From contig JABYQS010000194.1 in the NCBI GenBank assembly GCA_022592435.1, forward strand, positions 1-61,922: DNA of 61,922 nt, read 5' to 3'. A program made the translations under genes and the position numbers. The notes below the pieces were generated by a model. It saw only the letters and a list, made by a program, of their open reading frames with translations. It did not search any database and was not told the DNA's origin. Shown one piece after another: positions 12,812 through 25,740 of this stretch. Numbering within the stretch: position 1 is the first letter of the stretch; each line of letters begins with the position of its first letter. The stretch is from Cerioporus squamosus (lineage: Eukaryota > Basidiomycota > Agaricomycetes > Polyporales > Polyporaceae).

Positions 12812-15379
12812 TACGAGTTTCCTTCTCCCTGTTTACGCAACACTATACTCCCACATAATGTGTCACTTCCTTCTGTCTTGTTCTGTTGAGGTTTAGGCCG
12901 TGTACAAGTCATGCACACTGACCATGTCGTATTCCGTCTGCTTGGTTCACCGGCTATGGCTTTGACCGGAACACGGCAACACGTACAGACAATGAGACAT
13001 CCTCATCGGCCGGAGGGAAATAGTTTCATTAACAGTACGCGACTTCGGGAACTTCCCGGAATGGCCGCGCCATCGGCCAGTGTGTACCACTCGCTCTCTG
13101 TCCTCTCCCTCCTCCGTCATGACTCGCCGGAGCTCACCTTCCCCTGCCTACTGTCGACAACACACATGATCCTCTCACCATATGCCCGCCACTCCGTCAC
13201 CTCTCGACGATGCCAAACATTTCTCCGCATTGCGTACCTTTGTCGACATACCTCTGCGGCCTTGTCTGGCAGCATGCTCGGAACCGTCGTCGACATGCCA
13301 CTCGGTCACGAAGCCGGCGTTCAGCATACACTTTCACGGTGAGTACGTGCTCGGGTGTGTCTTGCATGGACGACTGTGCGCTCTTGACCTTACCGGGTTG
13401 TCACGCAGATGACGGAGACGGCACATTTCGAACGCCACATTTGCATCGCTGAGCACTCACTGAGGTAAGCCGACGATCCTCTTGGTCGTGTGGGAGAGTG
13501 GAGACTTACCGGTACTGTCTGGATTGCACCCACAGCGCATCTCCGAACGTGTTCTTCCATGGGATTCTCGAGGCCCTGCGCCGTGCTTTCGAGTCTCACC
13601 TGCGCCAACCTCAGTGCAGCGGCTGCGCCGCTTTTCCCTCCACTCACGTATGTTCTCGATACACACCTGTGGTTCTTGTCCCGCCGCTACGTCTTGGAGT
13701 CCCACACATTGTCGATCTTCTCCGCGAGTCTGAGCCGGTGCGCAGTGGCGTCACCATCCTGTCCCGGGGCCTATCCTTGTGCGCTCCCAGTAGTATGCTG
13801 GTAGGCCCCGGACGTCCCAATCCGGCTCTCGCGACGCTGTTCTGCGTCTCCGGGATGGCGTGTTACTGCAATCCTGCGCCGATCTTCCGGAACTTGAGGC
13901 CCGTTTGGCTCGCTTCCCGGCGGATGGAATTGACCCGACATTGGATGCAGCCGGTCGTATGAGCGACTCTGCCGGTGCACGGCCTTTGCATTGCGGTCGT
14001 GCTTGGACGAGCGTCGAGAGAACGAGAAGCGGGGCGTACGTCCTACGTTGCAGCGGTCATTGCAGCGGATTGTCAGGTGTTTCCCATGCAGGGGACGTGA
14101 GTCTTCCCGAGCGCAAGGAGGGTATGTGGCGCGAGTATCAGCGACAGCCTAGGATCCCCAGACATTCGAGGTACGTCTTCGTCCGCAAGTCTCGAGGAGA
14201 GTCCTAGATGTCCCAGAACGCGTCATCCGGCAGTATCGACACTTCAGCCATGCTCCCGGGCGACATCCTCGATCCCGGAGTCGTCCGAGTACCCAGCTCG
14301 AGCCATCCTCAGAGTCTCGAGAACTACGTCAGGGCCACCAGGTACGCAAGTTCTCACTTACATGACACCGTACGTTCCGTTCTCACTTACCTGACACCAT
14401 ACACGGTTCCTCTCTCGCCGCCAGCATGGCTATACGCGCACCCCGAAGTCTTCGAAGTCGTCGAGCAGGTTTATACAGTCCCAGGCACGTGCTGTCTTCG
14501 CACTCGAGAAGACGAAAGCTCGCAAGCTCATAACGCGGCCAGACTAGCGTGTAGAAATGGAGGCGACGAGGAGAGGCTTCATGGTGGTGGTGGTCGAGAG
14601 ACAAGAGGCGGGCGCGCGCCGCGGTGCGCCAAGTCGAGATAGGCGCTCGCTCTGCGGAACTTGCCCGGCTCGTCGGCTATGGTTTAGATGCTCTTCGTCT
14701 TGTACTCGCCCTGCGCGCGGTCGTTTCGGAGTGCATGTACTATGCCTGCCTCTATACTACTACCTTCTCTCTCGCCCATGCGAATTGCTGCTAGTGTTGC
14801 CGCCGTATGGCTTGTTCTGGAGTGCATAGTAGTACTGGCCCCGAGCCTTCAGGTTTCGACGTTCGAGTGCGATAGATACTTGCCACACTGCGAGCAAAGT
14901 CAGCAAAAGGAGGGCTCGGCCAGGAGAAAGACTGCAGGCAGACAGGTCAGTGAAACTCATCCTCGAGCTCGCACGAAGACCCACCTTCTCCTCGAGACCC
15001 TCTGTGCTCCTGTGACCTACTGAACGCTCTCCGCAAGCCGTACAACAAAGAGAACGCGTTCCGACGTTTCTATACAACCCCTACAGTGCCCTATACATCC
15101 CCCAGAGTGTCCGGAGTAAGTGATCGATCTGGGGATCTCCCCCCGGCGAACGCGAGCCAGGCGCCGTCTCCGAGTCTCGCTGTCGCCTTTCTTCTCTCTC
15201 TTCATGCTTCCCGCTCGGAGTGGATGGGAGACTGCGGACGGTGCGTACTTGAGTTTCTGCATGCCGGCGACGCGCGTTGCGAACTTGTCGACGAGCAAAA
15301 TATATTTCGTCTGTCTACGACATCCCGCTTCCGTACCCTACACCCGCCTGCGCGAGAGCCGGCCACTCGAAGTCCCTCG

Positions 15380-17327
15380 TCAGGACGCGCCGCCGCCGCC
15401 GGTGTACGGAGAGTCAACCTTGTTCTCGATCTCGAGCATCGCGCAGAACGCCGCCGTCTGCGGGTTCGGATAGTACGGTGCTGCAACAGGAGCATCGTCA
15501 GCACCCACAATACGCGCACATCGGGACGGGACGTACGCTGCATCTTCGCGGTGCGGGTCTTTGTGGTCCGGACCGGGGCGGTCATCGCGAACTGCTGCAC
15601 GTCCTCGACCCCCGCGATCCCGCCGTCCTTGCCCGCGAGGACGTGCGTCTGCACCCACTCGAGCTCGCGTGCGACGCGGCGCCGCGCGGGGGCTTCCTCC
15701 GGGTAGGCAGATTGGTTGCGCTGGAGGGACATGTGCTGGTTGAACGCGCGTGTGATCGCGAGCCATTCGGGGTCGAAGGCGAGGATCGGAGGCGACGAGG
15801 ACAAGGGGGCATCGATGTCTATGACCTGGCGTGGATGTCGGATGTGAGTTGGGGTCACGGGCGCATGGCTGGATGCGTACCTCGAGGAACTGCCTTCGAG
15901 GGAGACACTTGTCCAGCGCGAGGAACTTCGTCTCCGTTGGCGGCGGAGGCGGCGTCTCGACCTCGTCTTCCTCCTCGTCCAACGCGATCTCGTCCGGGTT
16001 GGTCCTCTGCACCGCGCCGCTCTCCGCACCCGCGCCTACAGCGTCGCCTCCCTCCTCGTCATCGTCGATGCTGATCTCATCCGGGTTCGTCTTCTCCGCA
16101 CTCGCAGTGGCACTCCCCGCCGCCTGATGCACGACCGTCGCCTCGAAGCGACAGTGCAGATGCGCCGAGAACCACCACTGCGGCCTGAGCGTGCGCAGGA
16201 GGCCCATCATGGGCGGGGAGCCGAGCGCGCCCTTGTTGATGTCGTCCCGGAAGTAGGGTTTGCGTCGGAGGAGCCCGCGCAGGTCGCCGTGGTGCTCGAT
16301 GCCCTGCGGCCAGTCGTGCGAGAGGAAGACTGCTGGGGAGGAGAGCTACATGGGGCGGCGCAGGTCAGCCAGAGGCCGGCAGATGCGGACAGAGGAAGGG
16401 CGCACGAGGGAGAGACGGATGATGCTGTACTGGCGAATGTGGTATATGCTGCGCATCGTGCCGTGGTTGTACGGGATGCGCTCGTGGTGGCCTGCGGTCG
16501 CGGTGAGCACATGGCCTGTCTGCGCGCGAGGGACCCACCTAAGCGGAAGTCTCCTGGCTTGAAGATGCCCGACGCGCCTGCGATGCGCACGCCGTTGACC
16601 TGGACGCACCCCGCGTGCCCGAGGAAGTAGATGTTCGGCGCGAGCCATCCGCCATGGTACCTGTGCGCGCGGAGTCAGCACCTGACAGAGAGTCGGAACC
16701 ACCGGCAGTACTCTTCATGGGGAGCTGGCGCGAGCGTGTCTGCGGGCCGCCGGGTCATGGTAACACGGGCGTACACAGCAGCGATGAGGAAAGGCCCGAA
16801 GAGCAGATGCCCGACGCGATATGGAGGGCGGGAGGCGCATTGAGAGCGCGCCCGAACCAGTGGCCACGCTTCGACTCTCCATGGAGAGTCTGTCTACTCG
16901 TTCTGACGTCCTCGAGACGAGTGGCACTCACAGCTCCCAGAAGTAGTTCGACGCCTCGTGGTTCCCGCCAATGACCACGGTCAAGATCGGAGCCTTCGCC
17001 TCGCCGGTATAGTACCTACGATACACTCGTCAGATACTCCACATCCAGATCCACATCCACGAGCAGCCCACCTACTTGGCGAAGCCGCCGAGCTGCTTGT
17101 ACTTGTCCGGGACGGCCATGCACTGGAGGTCGCGGTGGTTGCGGACCGCCTGGAAGTCGCCGCAGACGAGGAGGAGGTCGACGGAGTACCCGTTCTGCTG
17201 CTCGAGCGCGGCAATCTGGGCGTATATCGCGTCGAGCTCGCCGTGGCAGCAGCCTTCAATCGCGATCTGCGCGCGGGTGAGGAGGGTAGGGAGGGATGGG
17301 ACGGCGGCGTACGAGACGTACCTTCAT
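15380..17327 (-). CDS. DBR1: Lariat debranching enzyme Dbr1, U2 copy
   Basis: Second copy of DBR1, with the same eight-exon layout and start (ATG-AAG then a GT intron). All metallophosphatase motifs are retained: CCHG, CGDF, GGNHE, SHDWP and AHLH. In exon 7 a gained base near 15550 and a lost base near 15576 cancel out, changing a short stretch after MTAP to [10 protein letters not shown] where the other copies read [11 protein letters not shown] nearby substitution cluster changes AAVARE to RRVARE. Both changes lie in the less conserved C-terminal part, so the enzyme may still be active. Intron 2 and exon 3 match U3, not U1 or U4. Confidence 0.9.
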
Positions 17328-17590
17328 GTTGCGCCTTCTCTCCTGCGCTCGAGGTGGTTCCAGATGACTCATTAGTAGTCTTCAGAGCCGCAAAAAGCGT
17401 CGCAACGTCTCCGAATGTCCGAGCGGCAGTCGGAGGAGGAGGAGAAGAGACAAGCGAGATGGACGATCGACGAGGAACGCGAGGCAGAGGAAGCGCCCAT
17501 GCATGCAGCGGACGAATCTATGGGCGCTTCGCAGCTTGACCTCATCTCTTCCGCTTGAAATTTGTCCCTTCCTCGTCCTCTCTTCGCAGC
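17328..17590. promoter_or_regulatory. Shared divergent promoter, DBR1/RPF2, U2
   Basis: This 263-bp spacer lies between divergent start codons and matches U3 in length and sequence. No core promoter motif is obvious. Confidence 0.55.
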
Positions 17591-19157
17591 ATGTTGCGGA
17601 CAGTGTGAGTGGCCTGCTGTCGCATGGGGTACTCGTACTAACGCTAGTATGGACCAGAAAACCGAAAAATGCGCGGTCGAAGCGTGTACTGCAGGCTCGC
17701 GAGCCGAAGGAGGTCGAGGACCCTCGGACGGCCATCTTCGTGAAGGGCACGCACGCCGGAGAGAAAGTGAACGGTGTCATGAAGGAGCTGGTGCGTCTCT
17801 CCCTCGTTCTCCTACCCATTTCACTCCTCACTGAGCAAACCCCTCCGCGCAGATGGCACTGAAAAGGCCGAACGCGATCTCGTTCTCGAAGAAGAACGCC
17901 GTGCGCCCGTTCGAGGACGCGGCGTCGCTCGAGTTCTGGGCGCAGAAGAACGACGCGAGCATGTTCGTCGTCGGGCAGAGCACGAAGAAGCGGCCGCATG
18001 GGATGACGTTCGTGCGGATGTTCGACTACCGGGTGCTGGACATGTGCGAGGTCGGGGTGGACGATTGGAAGAGCATGACTGACTTCAAGGTGCGTTCTCT
18101 CTCCTGTTTGCGTTTGCGGTTGTCCTTCCTTCTTCCCCGTCCCTTTGGTTCGCTCGACGGTCTTCCCGCTGTGTCTGCATCTTCTTGCAGCGGGTCCAGC
18201 TGTCCCTTTCCTGCGTTTGGCCGTGTCGCCCCAGTCTCCGTCAACCGTGCACTACGCTCTGTGAGGCACATAAGAGGACGGAGGAGGCATGCGCTTCAGC
18301 GACGTATGAGACCTGCCGTTGTGCGCGCAAGGTCGTCGTTTGCCTATGCGAAGGCCTCGAGCGGGCGACAGCTATTGTAGTATGGCAAGATGTTGAGCAT
18401 GAACGTCGTTCACCCTACTTCTCTCAGACATTGCGCTCACACTTGAGGTGGAGCTGACACTTGTACGCAGACACCGAAAGCAACACCGGGACACAAGCCG
18501 ATGCTGCACTTTGCGTCGGAGCTGTTCGACTCGCACCCGCGGTTCATCCAGCTGAAATCGATGCTCATGGACTTCTTCAACGGCGAGGCTATCGACGCGA
18601 TACATCTCGCAGGTCTCGAGCATGTCATTAGCATAACCCTCGGACCGACGCCGCCTACACTGAACGCTGCGACGTCGACGCTGCAAGCCTCCACGTCCAC
18701 ATCCGAGGACGTCTCCTCTCTCCCAAAGGTGCACATCCGCGCATACACGATCCGCCTGCTCAAGTCCGGGACACGCGTGCCGCGCGTCGAGCTCACGCCG
18801 ATGGGGCCGTCGCTGGACCTCTCGCTGCGCCGACACGCGGACGCCGACCCGGAGCTGTGGAAGCAGGCGATGAAGCGTCCGAAGCTGCGGAAGCAGGAGG
18901 TGGAGGAGGGGCTGGGGAAGAAGCGGAAGAACCTGGAGGTGGACGAGATGGGCGACCTGCGGGGAAGGATACACGTCGGGAAGCAGGACTTGGGGAAGCT
19001 GCAGACGCGGAAAATGAAGGGGCTGAAGGCGGGGCGGGACGACATGCACGTCGACGACGAGGGCGAGGACGGGGGCGGCGAGGACGGTGGGGAGGACGGC
19101 GGGGAGGACGGCGGGGAGGACGGCGGGCGGAGGCGGAAACGAGCGAAGGCAGCGTAG
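17591..19157 (+). CDS. RPF2: Ribosome biogenesis factor Rpf2 (Brix family), U2 copy
   Basis: Intact copy, predicted 356 aa, with four exons. It begins MLRTVKPKNARSKR, carries the Brix-domain segments described for the U3 copy, and keeps the C-terminal GKQDLGKLQTRKMKGLK signature of Rpf2. The acidic GGED repeat before the basic tail (RRRKRAKAA) has five GGED units here. The start of exon 4 matches U1 and the end matches U4, which shows mosaic descent. Confidence 0.93.
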
Positions 19158-22100
19158 AGGTCAGATGTGCAGCAGCCGCTTACATGACACATGGGATGGG
19201 CAGCGACAGCCGCTTCCGGCCTGCGTGCGCTGTTTGCGGACAACGCCCCGACCCCCGCGTCCCCGCTCTGACCGCATCCGTGCTCCCTGCACTCTCCGTC
19301 CCTGTGGCTCGCTCGCGACTCGCGCTGCTGGGGCTCCCGGACTCGCAGCGCACGATCCCTGCCACCGCGCCGAACCACTCCCTCGCGTCCTGCGAGGTTA
19401 TCAGCCAACGCGCCCGCGCGACAGCAGAGCACGCACCGCGCACACTGGCTCGGACGCGCACTTCGCCGTCGGTAGTATGGACGCTTGAGACGAGGAGGAC
19501 GGCGGGGCCGACGTCGACCGTAGCGCAGCGCGCATAACGGAGTTGGTCGCTCGTTCGCCACGGCAGGAGGTAAGACAGTGTCCCTCGCACTCCAAGCCTC
19601 TCACCGCGCACACTCAGCACACGCGTTGTCCCAGCCCGTCCCCGCCGACCATCGTCGACGTCCGCGAACCTGCGCGCGCTGTTCGTCCAATCCGTTTGCC
19701 AGTATCCCGCCGTCGCATATTCGGAAGCACGCGCTCGTATTTGGATGTCGCTCAAGGTAAGCACAACACGTTTTCCGTCTCAACACCCGTCCCATGTCCC
19801 GTCCTGTCCGTACGATACCGCGAATGCGAGCAGCTTTCCCGCCCGGAGACACATCAACCGGCGGGCTTTCTCGAGCTCGACCCCGCTGTCACAGAGGTAC
19901 TCGGAATAGCGTCCGAGCACTTGGACTGGCGACCTGCAGCCGCGTACGCTGCTCGGACGCGCCGGGTCGACCCAGATCGCGCCCTCCACATCTTGCTGCG
20001 TGCTGTGCTCAGACGAGTCTGCGCTACGAGCCGGTGAGCAGGGCCGACCTCGAGCGCAATGCTCAGTCAAACGTATTCCTCGTCGATGATACACAGCACA
20101 AATCGCAGAACCACTCGTGTCGAGCCCGCCGGCTCGCGAAAGGTGTCTCGAATGTTCTACTACGCCTCCGTCCATCCCGTTTAACCACTCACTCGGTGCT
20201 CCATGCAGAGTCTCCGGATCGGACTCCTTCTATTGAACGAAATACGTACGGCACGTGTACGCCATCAGCAGCGCTCCTCCTCCGCTCAGAACCGGCAGCA
20301 AGACTCGAATCGCGACCGCCCGCCGCCGACTCACTCTCGAGTCTGCATTTCGCCTCTCCCTTCCTGGTTCTCTGCCGACCCTCGCCACCGCCGCGTCCTC
20401 TGCGCCCGACGAACGGTCTAGGTGGTACGGCGCGAGCTTGAGTACAACGCCCGCCGGTTGCGGGCTGTACTCTACGGCGCACACTGGGCCCGTCATTCCA
20501 CTTCCGACACACATCCTGCACGTACGAGACGCCACCGACTGTCCTCGGAAGTGTGACCAGCTGACAGTAAGCACTTCTTCCAGTCTCATCCACCCTGAAC
20601 GCTCCGGTACCATCAGGCTCCGTGTGCCGCACCGCCGTGCTGTTATCCCGGATCCTGCGTCAGCCAGAACGCGGGCAAGGAGCAACAAACGACGTACCTC
20701 GCCAGACATCCGGCCACGATTCACCAGCCTCGGGTGTTCGGCACACGTCCGAGGCATCGGCCGTGTCGGGACTGTTGGCGGAGATGCTCACTCACCGGCG
20801 AGGACAACGCTCGAGGTCACCCCTGGTCTGAGGAACGCAGGAGGCGACCCGGAGAGCCGGGCGTGCGAGTCACGGTGCGGGTGCGTGCGCCCTGCGAGCA
20901 ACCGTCTGTTTGTCAGCACTCGACGCGCGATACCTTGGGGACAAGGCGGGGATCACTCACGAGTCATGCGTCCGCGTCGGACGGTCATGGCTTGGTGGGG
21001 CCTGGGACATCGTACCCGCCGAGGACGAGGGAGACAGCCATCGAGAGCGCAGGCATAGGAGACAGCCCGGGCGACACGACTCGGACAGCGGGGTGGAGGA
21101 ACGCGCTTCGCAGGAGGGCACCGTACGGCTTATGTACGTGGCTCTGTTTGTGCACTGTTTGCATACGGCGGGTGAGCCAAGCACCGAGAGGGTCCGTGCG
21201 CAATCGGCGTTGACGTCGCTTTTGCGCTTGCGTTTGCCGGCAGTCGGGACTCGGGACTCGGGCGAGGCAGCCGTCCGTGTCATATGCCATCGCGCGCCGA
21301 GATATTGGCAAGTTCTCGCTCCTCTGCTGCTCACGCCTGCTACCCACAGGTCTCTGCCCAGGCCAGTGCAGCGTCCGCAGACACGGCATGTCAGCGACTC
21401 ACAACTCCAAGCTTCAAGCCGGAGTCTGTGTTTGCTGCTCACACGGAGGTGGCCGACGACTGCAGAGTATGTGCATGCCGGTTCGGTGGGAAGCCAGCCC
21501 GACAGAGGCGGGAATACAGTAGAGCGCAAGCGTCGGGAGTCGGGACTCGGACTCGAGCTCGGACTCGGGGACGGCTGGCATGATCGCATGCCGCCTGTGC
21601 GTAGCGGCCGTGTGTGTTTCAGGGTGGTTCCATGGCCCGCTTGGGCGTTGGGGTTTGAACTTTCGGAAGCCATGTGAGTCCGTTGGGGTTTGAGTTGCGG
21701 CGATGAGAATGAAGTACAGTGTGTACACAGAATGTACAGATACACCATATTGTCAATACATGGGAGACCGTCCGAGTTTTGATCAAGACTTGACTTGCCG
21801 CTGGGTACATCTTCAAGCCACACGTCCTTAGTGCTTTGAGTATGACATGCCTGCAATGTGCGACGGGATCGGAACGGCTGCTGATAAGTATCCTGTCTGG
21901 CACCCGCTCACTGGCATATGCGCACTCGGATCCTATATGCTGGAGAGGTCTCTAACAGGAACACGATCACGGAGAGGCAAGTTGACCCCGGAGCGTGGAT
22001 ATGAGGATGCTGCGAAGCGTTCTCGGTTCATGCTCAGGCGACGTAGGCGGTGGCTGCTCACATTGAGTCCTCCGCTGCCTCAACCTCTTGTGAAGAGCAC

Positions 22101-22237
22101 ACAGGAGAACCGAGAAAACTCTCAGCAGTATCGTCTGGAGGTACTTAGCAGCATAATTCTTTGTTCGCCATGCTTGAAGCGAACGAGGATAAAAGGGAGA
22201 ACTCTGTCCTGCTGAACAGCTCACTCACCAGTCCGCC

Positions 22238-23162
22238 ATGGCACGGACATGCACCCGCGGCCAACTTCTCTTCCATTCCGAGTCGCCCACTAAACCTGTC
22301 CGCTCATCTGCTCACAAGACCGCTCTCGATCCACATGCGATACCATTCAAACTGAAACGTCCTGTTCTTGTTCTGGTCCCGCACCCCTCGCAGCTCTCTC
22401 CACCGTCTGGCACTCTGAAGCTTTCAGATCCGGACCCCGATGACCTCCGTGGCAGTGTGCGCAAGCTCATTACGGAGCTTCTTGGTGAGATTCTCGATCT
22501 TCCAGTCACATGCGGTTACGAGTCTGACTTCCAATTCAGTCTTCACATCCGGTGTCCCGGGCGCACGCATGTGCTGGGAGGTGACGCTCTTCCGGGACCA
22601 AGTCGTCCTCCGCTACCACGTCATTCTGATTGGCTGGCCACCCGAGGTCCCGTTCCAAGACCTCAGCAAGAGCGGTGCACCGTCAGCAGCCCAGATGCGC
22701 ACGCTCATTGGGCTCATGCTGAACAAGAAGCTCTACTTCGCCCGGGCTACCTCTGCACAGCTCCGCATCGCCCGTCTGGATGCCAGTGGTATCTCCCCGG
22801 GCCCGCTCCACCGCAAAGCTCTTCCACTGCCCAACCTCTGCCGCAGAGACATGGGGAGCCGGAAGACCCAGTACGACGACGAGGGCAATGCCCGTGTGCC
22901 CCGGTATGCCCGTGATGGCCCGAAGAGCGCCAAGATGATCGAGGAGCCGGAGGATGATACGGTTGAGACTGACACTCAGCCGTCGGGTAGTAGAATGCCT
23001 CTGCCGAGGATGCGTAATCAGTTTGGGCACCTGGGATGGTACGAGAATGGTGGTTGGCGGGAGATCGGGCATCACTATTGTAACTCAGACTTGCCAGATG
23101 GTGGGCTGGATCACGAGGGCTCAGACTCGGACTCCATCTCTGAGTTCACCGACGATGAGTAG
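22238..23162 (+). pseudogene. Frameshifted hypothetical ORF, U3 copy (reference)
   Basis: Two overlapping frames look like one protein broken by a frameshift. The first, from ATG at 22238, holds PDPDDLRGSVRKLITELLGE and ESDFQFSLHIR. The second, after about 22590, holds TLFRDQVVLRYHVILIGWPP, then PEVPFQDLSK, CRRDMGSRKTQYDDEGNAR and an acidic end (SDSDSISEFTDDE), stopping at 23162. The frame changes near 22580 (GGAGGTGACGCTC). No reasonable intron removes the shift, and it occurs in all copies, so it probably predates the duplication. I do not recognise a named family, although the layout resembles hypothetical proteins common in Agaricomycetes. A very short intron or a misread base remains possible. 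Confidence 0.5.
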
Positions 23163-24900
23163 TACGAGTTTCCTTCTCCCTGTTTACGCAACACTATACT
23201 CCCACATAATGTGTCACTTCCTTCTGTCTTGTTCCGTTGAGGTTTAGGCCTGTGTACAAGTCATGCACACTGACCATGTCCTATTCCGTCTGCTTGGTTC
23301 ACCGGCTATGGCTTTGACCGGAACACGGCAACACGTACAGACAATGAGACATCCTCATCGGCCGGAGGGAAATAGTTTCATTAACAGTACGCGACTTCGG
23401 GAACTTCCCGGAATGGCCGCGCCATCGGCCAGTGTGTACCACTCGCTCTCTGTCCTCTCCCTCCTCCGTCATGACTCGCCGGAGCTCACCTTCCCCTGCC
23501 TACTGTCGACAACACACATGATCCTCTCACCATATGCCCGCCACTCCGTCACCTCTCGACGATGCCAACATTTCTCCGCATTGCGTACCTTTGTCGACAT
23601 ACCTCTGGCGGCCTTGTCTGGCAGCATGCTCGGAACCGTCGTCGACATGCCACTCGGTCACGAAGCCGGCGTTCAGCATACACTTTCACGGTGAGTACGT
23701 GCTCGGGTGTGTCTTTGCATGGACGACTGTGCGCTCTTGACTTACCGGGGTTGTCACGCAGATGACGGAGACGGCACATTTCGAACGCCACATTTGCATC
23801 GCTGAGCACTCACTGAGGTAAGCCGACGATCCTCTTGGTCGTGTGGGAGAGTGGAGACTTACCGGTACTGTCTGGATTGCACCCACAGCGCATCTCCGAA
23901 CGTGTTCTTCCATGGGATTCTCGAGGCCCTGCGCCGTGCTTTCGAGTCTCACCTGCGCCAACCTCAGTGCAGCGGCTGCGCCGCTTTTCCCTCCACTCAC
24001 GTATGTTCTCGATACACACCTGTGGTTCTTGTCCCGCCGCTACGTCTTGGAGTCCACACATTGTCGATCTTCTCCGCGAGTCTGAGCCGGTGCGCAGTGG
24101 CGTCACCATCCTGTCCCGGGGCCTATCCCTTGTGCGCTCCCAGTAGTATGCTGGTAGGCCCCGGACGTCCCAATCCGGCTCTCGCGACGCTGTTCTGCGT
24201 CTCCGGGATGGCGTGTTACTGCAATCCTGCGCCGATCTTCCGGAACTTGAGGCCCGTTTGGCTCGCTTCCCGGCGGATGGAATTGACCGACATTGGATGC
24301 AGCCGGTCGTATGAGCGACTCTGCCGGTGCACGGCCTTTGCATTGCGGTCGTGCTTGGACGAGCGTCGAGAGAACGAGAAGCGGGGCGTACGTCCTACGG
24401 TTGCAGCGGTCATTGCAGCGGATTGTCAGGTGTTTCCCATGCAGGGGACGTGAGTCTTCCCGAGCGCAAGGAGGTATTGTGCGCGAGTATCAGCGACAGC
24501 ATAGGATCCCCAGACATTCGAGGTACGTCTTCGTCCGGCAAGTCTCGAGGAAGAGTCCATAGATGTCCCAGAACGCGTCATCCGGCCAGTATCGACACTT
24601 CAGCCATGCTCCCGGGCGACATCCTCGATCCCGGAGTCGTCCGAGTACCCAGCTCCGAGCCATCCTCAGAGTCTCGAGAACTACGTCAGGCCACCAGGTA
24701 CGCAAGTTCTCACTTACATGACACCGTACGTTCCGTTCTCACTTACCTGACACCATACACGGTTCCTCTCTCGCCGCCAGCATGGCTATACGCGCACCCC
24801 GAAGTCTTCGAAGTCGTCGAGCAGGTTTATACAGTCCCAGGCACGTGCTGTCTTCGCACTCGAGAAGACAGAAAGCTCGCAAGCTCATAACGCGGCCAGA
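23163..24900 (+). other. Possible multi-exon gene or remnant
   Basis: This segment is rich in plausible splice sites. A stretch ending HEAGVQHTLSR is followed by gtgagt at 23692. A short open piece (MTETAHFERHICIAEHSLR, 23762-23818) lies between cag and gtaagc. Another (ASPNVFFHGILEALRRAFES) begins after cacag near 23887 and is followed by gtatgt at 24001. A later piece reads WLYAHPEVFEVVEQ near 24785. The order suggests a real gene with many small exons, but I cannot prove a continuous frame or name a family. Equivalent segments are 2491-4220, 12812-14560 and 33545-34700. Confidence 0.35.
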
Positions 24901-25740
24901 CTAGCGTGTAGAAATGGAGGCGACGAGGAGGAGGGCTTCATGGTGGTGGTGGTCGAGAGACAAGAGCGGGCGCGCGCCGCGGTGCGCCAAGTCGAGATAG
25001 GCGCTCGCTCTGCGGAACTTGCCCGGGCTCGTCGGCTATGGTTTAGATGCTCTTCGTCTTGTACTCGCCCTGCGCGCGGTCGTTTCGGAGTGCATGTACT
25101 ATGCCTGCCTCTATACTACTACCTTCTCTCTCGCCCATGCGAATTTGCTGCTAGTGTTGCCCGCCGTATGGCTTGTTCTGGAGTGCATAGTAGTACTGGC
25201 CCCGAGCCTTCAGGTTTCGACGTTCGAGTGCGATAGATACTTGCCACACTGCGAGCAAAGTCAGCAAAAGGAGGGCTCGGCCAGGAGAAAGACTGCAGGC
25301 AGACAGGTCAGTGAAACTCATCCTCGAGCTCGCACGAAGACCCACCTTCTCCTCGAGACCCTCTGTGCTCCTGTGACCTACTGAACGCTCTCCGCAAGCC
25401 GTACAACAAAGAGAACGCGTCCGACGTTTCTATACAACCCCTACAGTGCCCTATACATCCCCCAGAGTGTCCGGAGTAAAGTGATCGATCTGGGGATCTC
25501 CCCCCGGCGAACGCGAGCCAGGCGCCGTCTCCGAGTCTCGCTGTCGCCTTTCTTCTCTCTCTTCATGCTTCCCGCTCGGAGTGGGATGGGAGACTGCGGA
25601 CGGTGCGTACTTGAGTTTCTGCATGCCGGCGACGCGCGTGCGAACTTGTCGACGAGCAAAATATATTTCGTCTGTCTACTACATCCCGCTTCCGTACCCT
25701 ACACCCGCCTGCGCGAGAGCCGGCCACTCGAAGTCCCTCG
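24901..25740. other. Unassigned segment before the DBR1 3' end
   Basis: No confident gene. On the minus strand an open frame at 25345-25151 ends KARGQYYYALQNKPYGGQH and continues after a single stop with a coding-like stretch to about 25045, but the frame is not kept in U2. Equivalents are 4221-5066, 14561-15379 and 36000-36794. Part of this must be the DBR1 3' untranslated region. Confidence 0.4.

Larger units (their letters stand above)
10343..20671 (+). repeat. Tandem segmental duplication, unit 2 (U2)
   Basis: Second copy, 10,329 bp. Gene order matches U1. It lacks an 11-bp stretch near 11391 (acacagaatgt) that U1, U3 and U4 all carry. Between about 13.2 and 15.6 kb it shows many one-base gains and losses at short homopolymers compared with the other three copies. 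Its RPF2 reading frame looks intact. DBR1 has a pair of compensating indels in exon 7. Confidence 0.96.
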
